Assembly (NCBI GenBank): GCA_037976565.1
Contig: CP137669.1
Coordinates: 36,606,912-36,670,911 of the forward strand
Source: Mesocentrotus franciscanus
Taxonomy: Eukaryota; Echinodermata; Echinoidea; Camarodonta; Strongylocentrotidae
DNA length: 64,000 bases
Reading direction: 5' to 3'
A program made the translations under genes and the position numbers. The notes beneath the pieces were generated by a model, which saw only the letters and a program-made list of their open reading frames with translations, searched no databases and was not told where the DNA came from. Of the stretch, positions 1 through 10,429 are shown piece after piece; the first letter of the stretch is position 1; every line of letters starts with the position of its first letter.

Positions 1-660
1 ACATTTATTGTATAATCTTCCCTTTAAAATTCAGTTCGGTTTTTTTGGAACGTACGAAATCTTACTAAATATATTTGCCTAAAAAATGCAGGGACCCGTA
101 TTGTTGGGCATTATCCTTGTTCGTGTTTGACTTCCCTTTTTTTGTTGTTAATCGGGGGCTCTTGAAATACGGACAATCATTGTTTGTATTAGTTAAGACA
201 TGTTCTTGTTGACGTTTTATTTCCCTTTTTGTGTAAAATCTCAGAGTTTGACAGTTGTATTCCCACTTGAGTGGAGGGCATGCTTTTTGCAAGCATTGTG
301 TATAGTACTTTCGCTTTTCATTTCAATACAGTTCAAGTGCAATTTATATACTGTATTCGTTAAAAAAAATATATTCGAAATTAGCTCTAGGTGACTTGAG
401 ATAAATCTAAGAATTTCGGGTGGGTCTCAGACCAAAATGTCATCGCCAAAGTACATATTCATAACCGAAAAAGTACATGTTCTACATGATCCCGTCGATG
501 TGGGCGATAAGTCAATAAACGAATTTGAGTGGGTGATATTTACATTTTAGAAAAATGAAACTGAAATGGAGGGCAAAGGGTCAATGTCAATGTTGTTTTG
601 AACAGTGGGTTTCTTTTTTACATGAAAGGAACATCTGATATAGGATGACGAATGTTGAAT
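1..660. other. Unique AT-rich DNA, no gene seen
   Basis: There are short open frames on both strands, but none shows a protein-like pattern or convincing splice sites. I see no repeat structure or RNA gene here. Confidence 0.5.
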
Positions 661-690
661 CCAATTATTATAGACTGCCTGTGTGTTTGT

Positions 691-717
691 GGAGAGAGAG
701 AAGAGAGAGAGGAGTGA

Positions 718-759
<42 letters not shown>

Positions 760-773
760 AGAGAGAAAAGGAA

Positions 774-805
<32 letters not shown>

Positions 806-822
806 AGACAGACAGACAGATG
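691..822. repeat. (GA)n microsatellite with a GACA tail
   Basis: This is a nearly pure GA dinucleotide tract interrupted by a few AAG and TGA steps. It passes into a short run of GACA units at about 803-820. The open frame across it encodes only Arg/Glu repeats and is a translation artefact. It may take up a triplex (H-DNA) conformation, as polypurine tracts can. Confidence 0.95.
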
Positions 823-1690
823 TAAATACAGAGAGATGGAGTGTCGGAGAAATAGAGAGGGGAGGCTGTGACTAGAAGAAAAGCCCCTCGGATATGAGTT
901 GAATTCGAAGGTCCTTTGAGCTTAACAAAGCAAATATTTTGTTTTACTTAACACTTACTACTATATATTATTTGAAATTAAAAAAGTGATCCTCCAAACC
1001 CACACTTTAATGACATGAATTCTGTTTTCCCACAGTTCAGGATTTATCCTCTTCTAGTATCCTTTTGCTAAAATATCGATGTTATTTTGGGCTTCAGAGG
1101 TTTACTTTTTGCTGAAAGTTTTTGATGTCATTACTTTTAGTCGAAAAACAACATATACTGTTAGAACATTAATTTCATTAGAGTTTTTTGGAGAGAAAGT
1201 CATTCGGTGCATTAGCATAATCATCGTTTACCTGTTGCCAAAAGTGATAACCGATTTTTCTGCTTTTCAAACAGGTCTGTCTGTGGTGGTGGAATTAACA
1301 AAATATGGTTATTAGATTGTAAAATGTTAGTTACATCCAAGAGAGATATACGCCTGTTATCGACATCCAACTTCAACTTCATGCCAACTTCAACTTCATA
1401 CTTTTTAAATCGAACTTTCATTTGCATTTCCTTCCCCTTTCCCTTGTATTGCTAAATCATTTTTTTTTCATCGACTTTTTGCCTCCACAGCTTTCGAAAA
1501 CTATGTCAGGTATATAATCTGCATCTACATTTAATCACATTCCATCACCATGTTCAGTTAGCAGCTATGCACCCTACACAAATTCTTTGTATTTCGGGGT
1601 GATAAAACGCATCATAAATGTAGCTCAACTTGACCTATAACCACTAAGAACTGCGAATCAGAACTTGCATTTGTTTGTTGTTCGTTTGTT
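823..1690. other. Unique DNA, no gene seen
   Basis: AT-rich sequence with only short chance open frames. I see no repeats, RNA genes or promoter-like composition. Confidence 0.45.
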
Positions 1691-1695
1691 TTGTT

Positions 1696-1735
1696 TTCTC
1701 GGCCTTTTGGCTAAGATCATGTATGATACCATGTC
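1696..1735 (+). pseudogene. U2 snRNA 5'-end fragment
   Basis: Positions 1696-1719 match, without mismatch, nucleotides about 6-29 of the highly conserved metazoan U2 snRNA 5' end. This includes the TCGGCCTTTTGGCTAAGATC core. The next ~16 bases (to 1735) still resemble the U2 branch-point-recognition region but have several substitutions, and similarity then stops in T-rich DNA. The stem-loop IIa, Sm-site and 3' domains of the ~190-nt RNA are absent, so it cannot be a functional U2 gene. It is either a truncated retro-copy or the U2-derived head of a repeat. The identity rests on my memory of U2. Confidence 0.7.
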
Positions 1736-2171
1736 TTTTTGTTCGTTTGTTTATTTATTTTAAGTTGTTAATATTCTTAGCGAACATCTCATTTTTATTC
1801 TGTAAAAGCCCATAGCGGGTTCGGAATAAACTATGATACCAGGGACGTCCGGTATTCTGGGTTCGCTATGGCATCGGATTCCATCGGATCGCATCCCTTT
1901 CCTCTTCCCACTCCTCTCCATTTCATCGCTTACCGGAGGATAGCAAGTCCTCCTCGTTAGTGTATCATGTCGAGCGAGGACTAATATCAATCGTCACCTT
2001 TCTTGCTATCTGATATAGGCTCTGCTCGGAGATGGACATCCGCAAAGACCAGGGCAAGCGGCTGTCCAATGCGCATCAAAATCAATATAAATAAACGCAG
2101 GATTTATAGAGACATCGCCATACGTCAAACAGCACGGATCTTAAAGGCCCTGTCTAGTCATAGCAGGAGTC
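1736..2171. other. Moderately GC-rich unique DNA
   Basis: A T-rich tail to 1765 is followed by ~400 bp of balanced composition with several CpGs. It includes a small hairpin-like stretch near 1915-1950. Short frames occur on both strands. I recognise no product. Confidence 0.35.
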
Positions 2172-2235
2172 AATGGCGTAGCTACGTGGGGCACGGGGGA
2201 GGTAGGGCACGAGCCCCCAATGTATTTGCGTAAAG
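2172..2235 (+). mobile_element. Single transposon-like terminus (TGGCGTAGCTACG type)
   Basis: The words AATGGCGTAGCTACG and a following G/C-rich stretch resemble one end of the element at 24315-24588, whose ends read CAGTGGCRTAGC. A partner inverted end is not visible nearby. It is probably a truncated or solo terminus of the same TIR family. Confidence 0.4.
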
Positions 2236-2637
2236 GGGAGAAAAAAGGGGGGAAGAAAGAAGAAGGAGAAAGAGGTTAGGGGGATCTGGGACAGGAACGA
2301 CCCCATTCTGCAACGCTCCCTAAACCAATTGTCTTGTTAACGTTTCATTCTCATTTCAACGATCTTGATCAATGCTACGCTACAAACAATGATCAGATTA
2401 ACCTGAACGCTCTGCTTGTCAATTCGACCGACAAAGTAGAAATGAAGAAAAGCAAATGTCTTATGTTAGATCTCTACCAATGATCCAAATTATATGTCAC
2501 CCTTTGCATGTGAAAACAAAATCAGTGGACGTATTAGTCCTTTAAGCATGCTCTGGAGGAGAAGAATTTGTGACGTCATAATTTCGATGGACGTTGACGG
2601 AGAGTGATGACTTTCATGGGTCATCTGTTGGACATTA
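2236..2637. other. Unique DNA with one TGACGTCA palindrome
   Basis: A purine-rich start is followed by unique sequence. A full CRE-type palindrome TGACGTCA lies at 2571-2578. I see nothing else. Confidence 0.4.
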
Positions 2638-2897
2638 TCTCTCTCTCTCTCTTTCTTTCTGTTTATCTCTGTGTTTATCTCTGTCTCTCTGTCTCTCTGT
2701 CTCTCTCTCTCTCTGGTTCTACCTCTTTCTGTATGTCTTTCAATTTTGTCTCCCAGCCACTCTCTCTGTAACTCTTAATCGTTTCCCAATTTACCCCCTT
2801 TCCTTTCTTACTCCAATTCTCTCCTGCTCTCTATGCCTCAATCTCCACTCTCCGTCTCTTCCTCCATCTTAACCCACAAATATATTTCCTTTTCTCT
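2638..2897. repeat. (CT)n / CTGT microsatellite
   Basis: CT-rich tract with CTGTCT variants that leads directly into the minisatellite to its right. The open frames across it are Leu/Ser-rich artefacts. Confidence 0.9.
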
Positions 2898-3830
2898 CAC
2901 TCTTTTGGATGTGTCTCCAACGTGTAATCATTATTCCTCTATGAATCTCAGGTGCTCTCCCTCCCCTTCTCTCTCTCTCTCTCTCTCTCTGTCTCACCAC
3001 CGTTCTCCTTCCCTCTCTTTAACTTATCCACTTAACCCTCATAATTATACGTAGTTTAATTTTCTACTCTCACTTTTTGGGTGTGTCTTTATCCCTCTAT
3101 GAAACTCCTTTTCTATCTCTCACACCCTCCTTCTTTCTTATCCCTTCATCTTACCCTCAATTCTTTTTTTTTATTTCTCCTCACTTTTGGGTGTGTCTCG
3201 AACGTGTGATAATTATCCCTATATGTATATGAAACCCCAATTCTACCCCCCCCCCCTCTCTGTCTTGCCCTCCCTCTCTCTCTCGCTCTCATCCCATCCT
3301 CTCTGTCTCTTACTCCTTCATGTAATCAACGAGTCTATTTTCCTTTCTTCTCTCACTCTTTCGGTGTGTCTCGAACGTGTCCCTCCTTCTATCTCACCCT
3401 CCTTCTCTTTTTTTTTAAAAACTCCTTCATCATTCTGAGTCTCGAATTTCTTTTTTCTTTTCCCACTCACTCTTTCGGGTGTGTCTGGACAATAATTATT
3501 ATCCTCTTTCTTCCTCTATCATGTCTATGAAACCCATATTCTCCCCTCCCTCTCTTTCTCCCTCCCCCCTCTCTCTCTCTCTGCTACCCTCCCCTTATTA
3601 TTTTGTTTTTACACCGAAAATCTACTCTCTTTTTTTTAGGGGGGGGGTCTTTCTTCCCCCACTCGTTGGGTGTGTCATAACGGTGTCATATTTATCCATC
3701 CATGAAACTCAAATTCTATCTCTCTGTGGCACCTCATTTCTTTTACTTCTTCATCTATATAACCCCGATTTCTTCTTCTTTCTCTCACATTTTGGGTGTG
3801 TCTCGCGAGTGTCATCTTTAGCCGTGTGTA
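2898..3830 (+). repeat. CT-rich minisatellite with alternating unit length
   Basis: Seven copies of a core reading CACTCTTTNGGGTGTGTCTC begin at 2898, 3071, 3182, 3354, 3468, 3660 and 3786. The core is followed by a moderately conserved AACGTGTNATNATTATCCCT block, a CTATGAAACTC block and a variable CT-rich filler. Spacings are 173, 111, 172, 114, 192 and 126 bp. This suggests a higher-order unit of about 285 bp made from one long and one short subunit. The two 3'-most copies are the most diverged. No protein is encoded. Confidence 0.85.
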
Positions 3831-4462
3831 AAAACAAGTGCTTTGTGACAAATGACTTGATGAACGATAACCGTACAATGCAATGTTTGTAAAATATATG
3901 ACTTGTTCCACACATTCGATGGTAGTCGACATAGATCAAATGTCTTTTCTATTCCAAATCTTTTTTTACCAAGATCTCAAATGAGAAATTAAACTCATCG
4001 AATCAATATCATTATCTGTTTGGGGATTCTATGTTTCGAGAAGTCTATAAATGGATGTAAATTATATATTTGGCAAACGATATGTAATGATATTTGCGAC
4101 ACTATTCGTGTTAAAGTTTTGATGACAGCATCACTTCAAATACTAATTTATCAAATCACTTGTGTTTCTGTTAAATTTTGCCACGGAAGATGGAAACTTG
4201 TGAGCTCTTATGAATGTTATCACTAAACTTACATTAACACAAAACACTCTTGTAAATGTTAAACTAAACGTATGTATTTTTTGTTTGTAAACCTCGAGGA
4301 TAATCTTGGTTTAAAGTCTTAATATGACTGCATAATCGGCATAGTTAACCATACTAACAAAACACAGCCTTTCGGTGATACGAGATCACTGAAAGGTCAA
4401 GGGTCGCGTAATTGTCATCAGTATGAGATGTGAACATGTTTTTTTCTTTATTAAAGGGATGG
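3831..4462. other. Unique AT-rich DNA
   Basis: No repeat or gene-like structure is seen. A 68-codon frame at 4020-4226 shows no recognisable motif. Confidence 0.45.
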
Positions 4463-4476
4463 GTCGCCATGGAAAC
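4463..4476 (+). promoter_or_regulatory. RFX X-box candidate
   Basis: GTCGCCATGGAAAC fits the degenerate RFX consensus RYYNYY-N(1-3)-RRNRAC with a 2-bp spacer. The first half-site departs from the strong GTTGCC form. It lies in unique DNA about 780 bp left of the candidate TATA-type promoter at 5.24 kb, with no proven connection. Confidence 0.3.
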
Positions 4477-5238
4477 CATCACCAATGAACAAACTATGGA
4501 ACAAGGGAGACCTTTAAATGTAGTAAGGTGTCATGAAGACGAACGTATAAATATGAGATTTTAGTAAATGTCATTCAAATTCCTTATTAGAAACCTTCAC
4601 CGCACCTGAATAGATTCTACACAAATATATATTCTTTTTTCATCTATGATTTATTTGTTTATGATTTCATTTGTGAGATACCTTGAAAACATGCAAAAGA
4701 AGAGAAGAGAAAAAATCAAATAGATATGAATAGATTTTTTAAAAAAATCTCAAATAAGGACGTTCTACACAAACTGCGAAAACTTGATGTGGGCCTGCGA
4801 AATGGTCGTTGTTGCAATTTTATATTTCAAAACATCACAGACTCTTTCAATGAACCACCAGCGTGGCAAATGTAACAAAATAGGGGTGAAAGCAAATAAT
4901 AAGACGGAGTTTCGTGACAGTATTCCATTCAATACAGCTGTGTCTTCGGGATAATTGAAAGTACTTATACTAGGGAAAAAGCTTCAGGAAAATAACTTGA
5001 ACAAGATTTTAAGCAGATGTTGGGCGAACATTTATTCAGCACTACTAGCTGCCAGGTTGGATTATCACGTGCTTAACCTGTATAAACCTTACGCGTATTA
5101 TTTTACAGTGACTGAGAAAGCTTGGCTTTTATCGACTCACTTCAACATGAATGTATAGCGTAGTAAGTGATCCTGATAGGGCAGTAATTCAATCTTCGGA
5201 AACATTAAGGGATTTAAGTCGGATTTGAGGGGGAGAAG
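4477..5238. other. Unique AT-rich DNA
   Basis: I see no repeat, RNA gene or coding signal. The sequence becomes more GC-rich only as it approaches the candidate promoter on its right. Confidence 0.4.
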
Positions 5239-5250
5239 TATGTATATATA
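5239..5250 (+). promoter_or_regulatory. TATA-box candidate
   Basis: TATATATAAG sits just left of a purine-rich stretch and a ~750-bp block of higher GC content. That block ends in a perfect splice donor. Position and motif fit a TATA-type core promoter on the plus strand with a start near 5275-5285. No experimental support is available, and TATA-like words are common in AT-rich DNA. Confidence 0.3.
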
Positions 5251-5274
5251 AGAGAGAGAGGGGACACGTTTGAG

Positions 5275-6024
5275 AAAGAGACGTGAGCACATGTCGGCTA
5301 AGGTTTGCGTGAAAGTATGGAGAGTTATTTTTGCCTCTTTCAAATGGAGCGCACGCCGCTACCAGGCATGGTATCGCGTAAACCGACGCATGAGCGTCCG
5401 AGCTGGGGAGCTGCGATGCCGAATACCTGAGGGGAGTAAAGAGATAGCAAGTACCAAGTATCATCAAGTAGACTTCATCAGAAAGAGTTAGACCGTCAGC
5501 CAGCGACTACCGTGTTCATCACGCTCTCCATTCCCTTCAAAGTTTGAAAACGTGTTGAGTTACCGTTCCTCGATTACTGTTGCCCGTTTTATTTTCGTCC
5601 GCTTCGGCTCTGCCTTCATCGGCAACCCCGCCGTGCACAACCAAACTGCCTCTCCGTGCCCTTTCAAAGATACTTGGATGACATAAGGAAAGATAAAGCG
5701 AGAGAGATACAGCGAGGGAGAGAGATAGAGAGAGATACGAAGAGAGAGAGAGGGAGAGAGAAACTCCAGCCTTGGAACTCGAGGACCGTGTGTTTATGCT
5801 TGCACCTGTCTTGGTTTGATCTTTTGGAATAGTTAAGGAGTGAGCAGCCCATCTCCGCTCTCTGCATGTGCGCCCTCCATCACCAGCATCAACATCATCA
5901 TCTTCATCACCACGCATCGCGTAGCGAGTCATCCGCACCTCTTCTTTTGGATATATTCACCATTACCGGGATAGCATCCTGCGGTATTAACCTCACACGA
6001 TACGAGTTCACTTTCAACTCCCAG
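5275..6024 (+). other. Candidate first exon ending in a perfect donor
   Basis: A block of locally higher GC content runs from the TATA-like box to CCCAG|GTAAGT, with the exon end at 6024 and the intron GT at 6025. The donor is a perfect match to the metazoan consensus. Within the block an ATG at 5866 opens a frame into the splice site. That frame would encode a short His-rich peptide (HHQHQHHHLHHH near residues 5-16) followed by an unremarkable hydrophobic segment. Several upstream ATGs exist, so the block may be an untranslated leader. A GA microsatellite (about 5690-5762) lies inside. No matching acceptor or downstream coding exon is recognisable, so the product is unknown. Confidence 0.3.
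5690..5762. repeat. GA-rich microsatellite
   Basis: Imperfect GAGAGATA/GAGAGG tract on the plus strand, inside the candidate first exon. The minus-strand frames over it are Ser/Leu artefacts. Confidence 0.9.
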
Positions 6025-6660
6025 GTAAGTCCCATTCTATCTGTATTCCTCTGCTTTAATCGTCTTCACGTTTTGAGGAACCGTGAAAGTAATACTGGCG
6101 CTAAAATTTGTGATTGTTTTCATAACTTGTCGTGGCGTAAGTGTTGCCGATTTGCTTTCTAAAGTAGCTCATATTACAATAACATCCAAACGGCCTCTAA
6201 AATGGATTCGTAAGGACGCTGGCTGTTTGTAGAAGTGAAAAGAACTTGTGGTTACTTTGAATGCAGCTTGTTCAAAGCAGAAAATAGGACAGTAGTCATG
6301 GAAACGCGCTATTCTTACAAACCTACTTCGGTGTTTATTCAGCATAAGTTACAAATTGTGCTAGCCTTGGAGCTCAATATCCAAGTTAGTTTACTTTGGA
6401 ACGGGGCTTTAGCCGATTGCAATCTGCAAAATGCTCTAACCTGGTCAACTCTGCTTATGGTCTTGATAGTAAGTTTAGCATCGAATATTCATATGAACAG
6501 CTACAAACTGTGTTAGAAAACAAAGATGGGTTTGGATATAGGATGGCCCAAGATAGTCCGCGTAAGTCTGGCGAAGATGAAATCAAGATGTCGGCTCTAG
6601 GACCAATTTAGATACCAGTCGGGTACCTTAACCCTTTGACATCGTCTCGGTTTAGACCTC
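6025..6660. other. Unique DNA, possible intron start
   Basis: If the exon to the left is real, this is the start of its intron. No second exon with a clear acceptor and protein-like frame is seen. Confidence 0.35.
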
Positions 6661-6676
6661 TGGTGTTTCTTAATAG

Positions 6677-6950
6677 TAGGAGGGAATGGAGGGGAGTGGA
6701 AGGGGGAGAGGAGGGGAGGGGGAAGAAGGGAGGGGAGGAAGAGAGGGGAGGGGAGAGGGGAAGGGAGGGAGGGAGGGGATAGGAGGGGAGGGAGGTGAAG
6801 TAAAGTGAGAGAGGGGACGGGAGACTCCGGGAGAGGATGGAGGGAGGAAAGGAAGGGGATGGAGGGGGTGGGATGGGAAAGGAAGGGGAAGGGGCGGGGG
6901 CGATGACGGATGGGAAGGGAGGGTGAGGGGAGGGATGGGAGGGGAAGATA
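6677..6950 (+). repeat. G-rich purine tract (GGGGA/GGGAGG)n
   Basis: About 270 bp in which the plus strand is almost entirely G and A, with dozens of GGG and GGGG runs a few bases apart. Such tracts can form G-quadruplexes on the plus strand or intramolecular triplexes. The three overlapping minus-strand frames of 122-137 codons are Pro/Ser/Leu repeats that follow from the composition, not genes. Confidence 0.9.
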
Positions 6951-9035
6951 AGCCAGAGCGACATGGACGGCGATGTAAATGTATCCATGATCCTCCATGT
7001 TGTTTTTCTAAGACGCAACATTCTTGGTCCCTTGCCATGCTATCACGCTGGATACCAGTAGATAATTGGCGCCGCTCCTTTAATTGCTCTAATCTCAGAT
7101 ATCATCCTTTACATTTATTGTCCTCTTATCCTTCTGTTCGTTGCGTAATTTCATTGCCAAGTTAATTACTTTTCATCCTTAATGTTGAGACATTTGTCGG
7201 AAACTCAGTTTTCCTAACGCCAGGGGATTTTAGCAATCAGCATAGAGAAAGCAATAATTGTGATAAATGAATCACGCATTTATAAATCTGTAATGTAAAG
7301 GGCATTTATAAATCTGTAATGTAAAGGTACTGTATAACATCATATAGTGTAAATGGCTGAATTGTGCATAAATATATCTTACCGCTCGAAAAAGTATTTT
7401 TGAAAGTTAAGGCAAAGCATTTATCACTTAGTTTGTATATCTTTATATTTTGTTTTTCTGAGTGAAAGTTTCAAAAATTACTTACAATTTAAAGATTCCC
7501 TCTATACGGTTCATCATAATATGAAATCGCAACTTTTAATAATGCAGAGATCATAATAGCATTGATTGTTCATGTGGCTATCAGGCTATTTATATGACGA
7601 TGTTTTCATGGGTCAATCATATTTATTGATGTGCAAGCTTACTCACTCAACTGAACCTGTTATTTGTAAAGATGGAGGACATTTTTTCGTCTGGTACATA
7701 TCTAGAAATATTTTGCGCAAATGTTGTTTAGGCCTACCTTGCATCCTAAATATTGCCACCGTGATTAAATCCGTCAACCACATAATAGATAGACACATAT
7801 CAATTCTCAGAGCAAAGACTCATTTGTAATGTATACTGAAGGGAAATTGGTTGTGTATGAATCATTGTACCCTTCAATTATTCCCCAATAGGTCAAAGGT
7901 TAAGATGCTTCTCGCCGTCGTTTTTATAAGATGATCTTTTCAAAGATACCCTCTCCGTAACATTTCAAGACCAGTTATGTACTCTGATACTTCTGATGTC
8001 GTGGCAAGCATTCCATTTCTTCAATCGTTGCCTAAGACATCGTTACGCGTTAGATTCCTGATCAATTCACAGTAATGTGCTCACACAGGCTCTCTTATTT
8101 CACGCTAGAACTTTCGAACAATGTGTTCTATACTGGCGGATCTCCAATGGCAATGCACAAGGTTAGAGTACGTGACGACAGCCTATCATGCTTCGAGGCT
8201 GGCTTGCTCGGAGTGGTATCCGCCATTCCTCTCCCTTAATTGAATTGACGCGAAAGGGAACTGACTGGCAGATGTTTCTGTCATTGCTATCAATACGACC
8301 AAGGAGTTGTCAGAGCTTTTGATGTGACTATGTTCATTGGAACTTGGATGCTGCATTCCCTCACATCTCCACCAACTCCACATCTCTTTTGCTCAGTCAT
8401 CGCTATCATTTTCTTTATATTTTCTGGCTCTTTTAATAGCTCTCAATTTGTCTGTTCACCTGCTGCTCCTAAACGATATCCGTCCGCTGTTTCCTTCCCA
8501 TTCAGTTGTCTCTTAATATACTTTAAATGGTTTTGAGAGCTCAATACAGTCATTTCCTAAACGTTTATATACTATAAACACGCCATTGTCACATACCAAC
8601 CCTTAGAGTCATACTTTTCACATCCGTAGTGACTGGAATATCGACGTTATTAGTACACAAACACCGAGCATAATTTTCTCTGTAAATGGACATTTAGAGT
8701 TAATTTGTGCATTTTCCGCCTAAGTCAGTTTAAAAGAATTTAGAAAGTAAAACAAAAGAAACAATGGCACACAAAAACTCTTTTTGTCCTAAACTTTCAA
8801 ATAGTTTTTAAAACTGTCTAGAACAATTTCATAAACAAATAATGCACATAATATTTATTTAATTTAATTAAAAGAGTGTTGAACAGTGTTTTTTGGCGAT
8901 TCCCTATATATAAAAATGTCTTCCTTTAAATGCAATGATCATCTTCTTTTAAAAATTGAGTTTCAGCCATTTTGAAGTCTGTTGTAAAGTTTACGTTGAT
9001 TGGTGTATTTTGAAGACCACGTGACACCTCGTTTG
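6951..9035. other. Unique AT-rich DNA with one small tandem duplication
   Basis: Nothing gene-like is recognised. A 26-bp unit beginning GCATTTATAAATCTG occurs twice head to tail at 7276-7301 and 7302-7327. TAGGCCTA lies at 7729-7736. Confidence 0.45.
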
Positions 9036-9101
9036 TTCAGGGCCAGAAAGGCATTAACTCGATGGTTAAGGTAAAGTGAGTTAAGCCTTTCTGGTTCTGA
9101 G
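9036..9101. other. 66-nt near-perfect hairpin
   Basis: The left arm 9036-9060 pairs with the right arm 9078-9101 over 24 base pairs, three of them G-T wobbles. There is a single bulged A at 9053, and the loop (9061-9077) is 17 nt. The arms contain CCAGAAAGGC and GCCTTTCTGG. Size and loop resemble a pre-miRNA, but the stem does not extend below the 24 pairs as Drosha substrates usually do. It could equally be the inverted ends of a tiny element. The sequence matches no miRNA I remember. Confidence 0.6.
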
Positions 9102-10429
9102 AAATATTCCTGTTGAGTTGACAGTGATCCACAAACATATCAAATCTTGTTCCTATCTCGATCTTTTAATTTCCTCTCCTCTGCCCTCCATCATCCCTCT
9201 CTTCCATTTTCTTCATTCGTCTCTCTCTCTCTCTCTTCCTTATCCACCGTCTCTCTTCGTACCATTCCATGACAATTCTACACCCATGTTTCCTCCGGCA
9301 AACAAGAATGTTTAATCTCTCTTCCATATCGCTCATGCGAGCTTCAGATTCCCGTGCAACATTCCTGTATCGTTAATTGCACTTCAGCTGACCCCTGAAC
9401 CTTTTAAAATGGCGTCAAAACGATGATAAATTGCTCGTGAGATACTCGTATATATCTTACTCCTTTATATATATATTTAAGAGAATTCCTGATCACAGAA
9501 CGACGTCAGAACATTGAACAGACACATGACAGACACGAGTAGAAACTCAAGTCAAGTTGATACATCTGAAAAAGCAGCACAGCTCGACGATCACTAACAT
9601 TTTTTTAGTCCACCATTTTTCGTTCGGTTTTTAGACAAAGATTAGTGTTCAAAGTAAACGTATCATTACAAAAGTAAAAAACAAATTATGTTATCAAATG
9701 TTGTGTAATCTTTACAACTTGAAGATGGTCAATTTAAAAATCTTTATCAATCAATGAGTGCAATAGAAGACATTAAAATTATCTGAAATGTGCATTGGTA
9801 CATTGAAGTTTCTTGTTTCTTGAGAGAAACATCCATGAAATTCGTGCCATGGCTATGGTGTATATAGTTTGATATATTCACTGATTTACTCACGTAGAAA
9901 AAAAACTAAGAATTTTGTTTGAAATTTATCCGACATTCATATAATCAGGATAATAAATTGACTTAAATGTTTTGAAACCGTGCAGTTTCTATCATCATCG
10001 TACTCGCAGAAAAATAATGATTCAATTCTAATATAACAAAATAGAATCCTTGTATAGACGAAGCAATGTCAATGGGCGATGGTACACCACAGTCTATATG
10101 AAACATTGTAACATTAATTTGTAACCAAGGAACTTCTTGGTGTAACTAGAGCTGGCAATAAGCTATGATACTCGTCACTGTGTATCGGATTGTTAATGAA
10201 ATCGAAACTCCCACATCCCTATAGAGCTCGGATAGCAGACGGGTAACAGCGCATTAGAAGAATTGAATGTCAATCTCAGTGTCACTTGGCGCGAATGCTT
10301 TGCATTTGGTTGTCGGTGTGCAATCGTCGCAAATTGACTGTGTGTGTGTATGCCTCAAAACTAAAAGAAAAAGATCACACATATTCCTTTCCTTATATAA
10401 ATTCCCCTCTGTACAAGACAGGACATATT
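9102..10429. other. Unique AT-rich DNA
   Basis: There is a CT-rich stretch at about 9220-9255 and short A/T runs. I see no gene, RNA or repeat family member before the CACTGTG array. Confidence 0.4.

Noticed and set aside
6597..7038. Three overlapping minus-strand frames of 122-137 codons, rich in Pro/Ser/Leu
   Set aside because: They are three readings of the same G-rich purine tract. All three frames being open is a sign of biased composition, not coding.
8134..8155. TGGCGGATCTCC word resembling the hAT-like ends
   Set aside because: No partner end nearby and only eight bases match.
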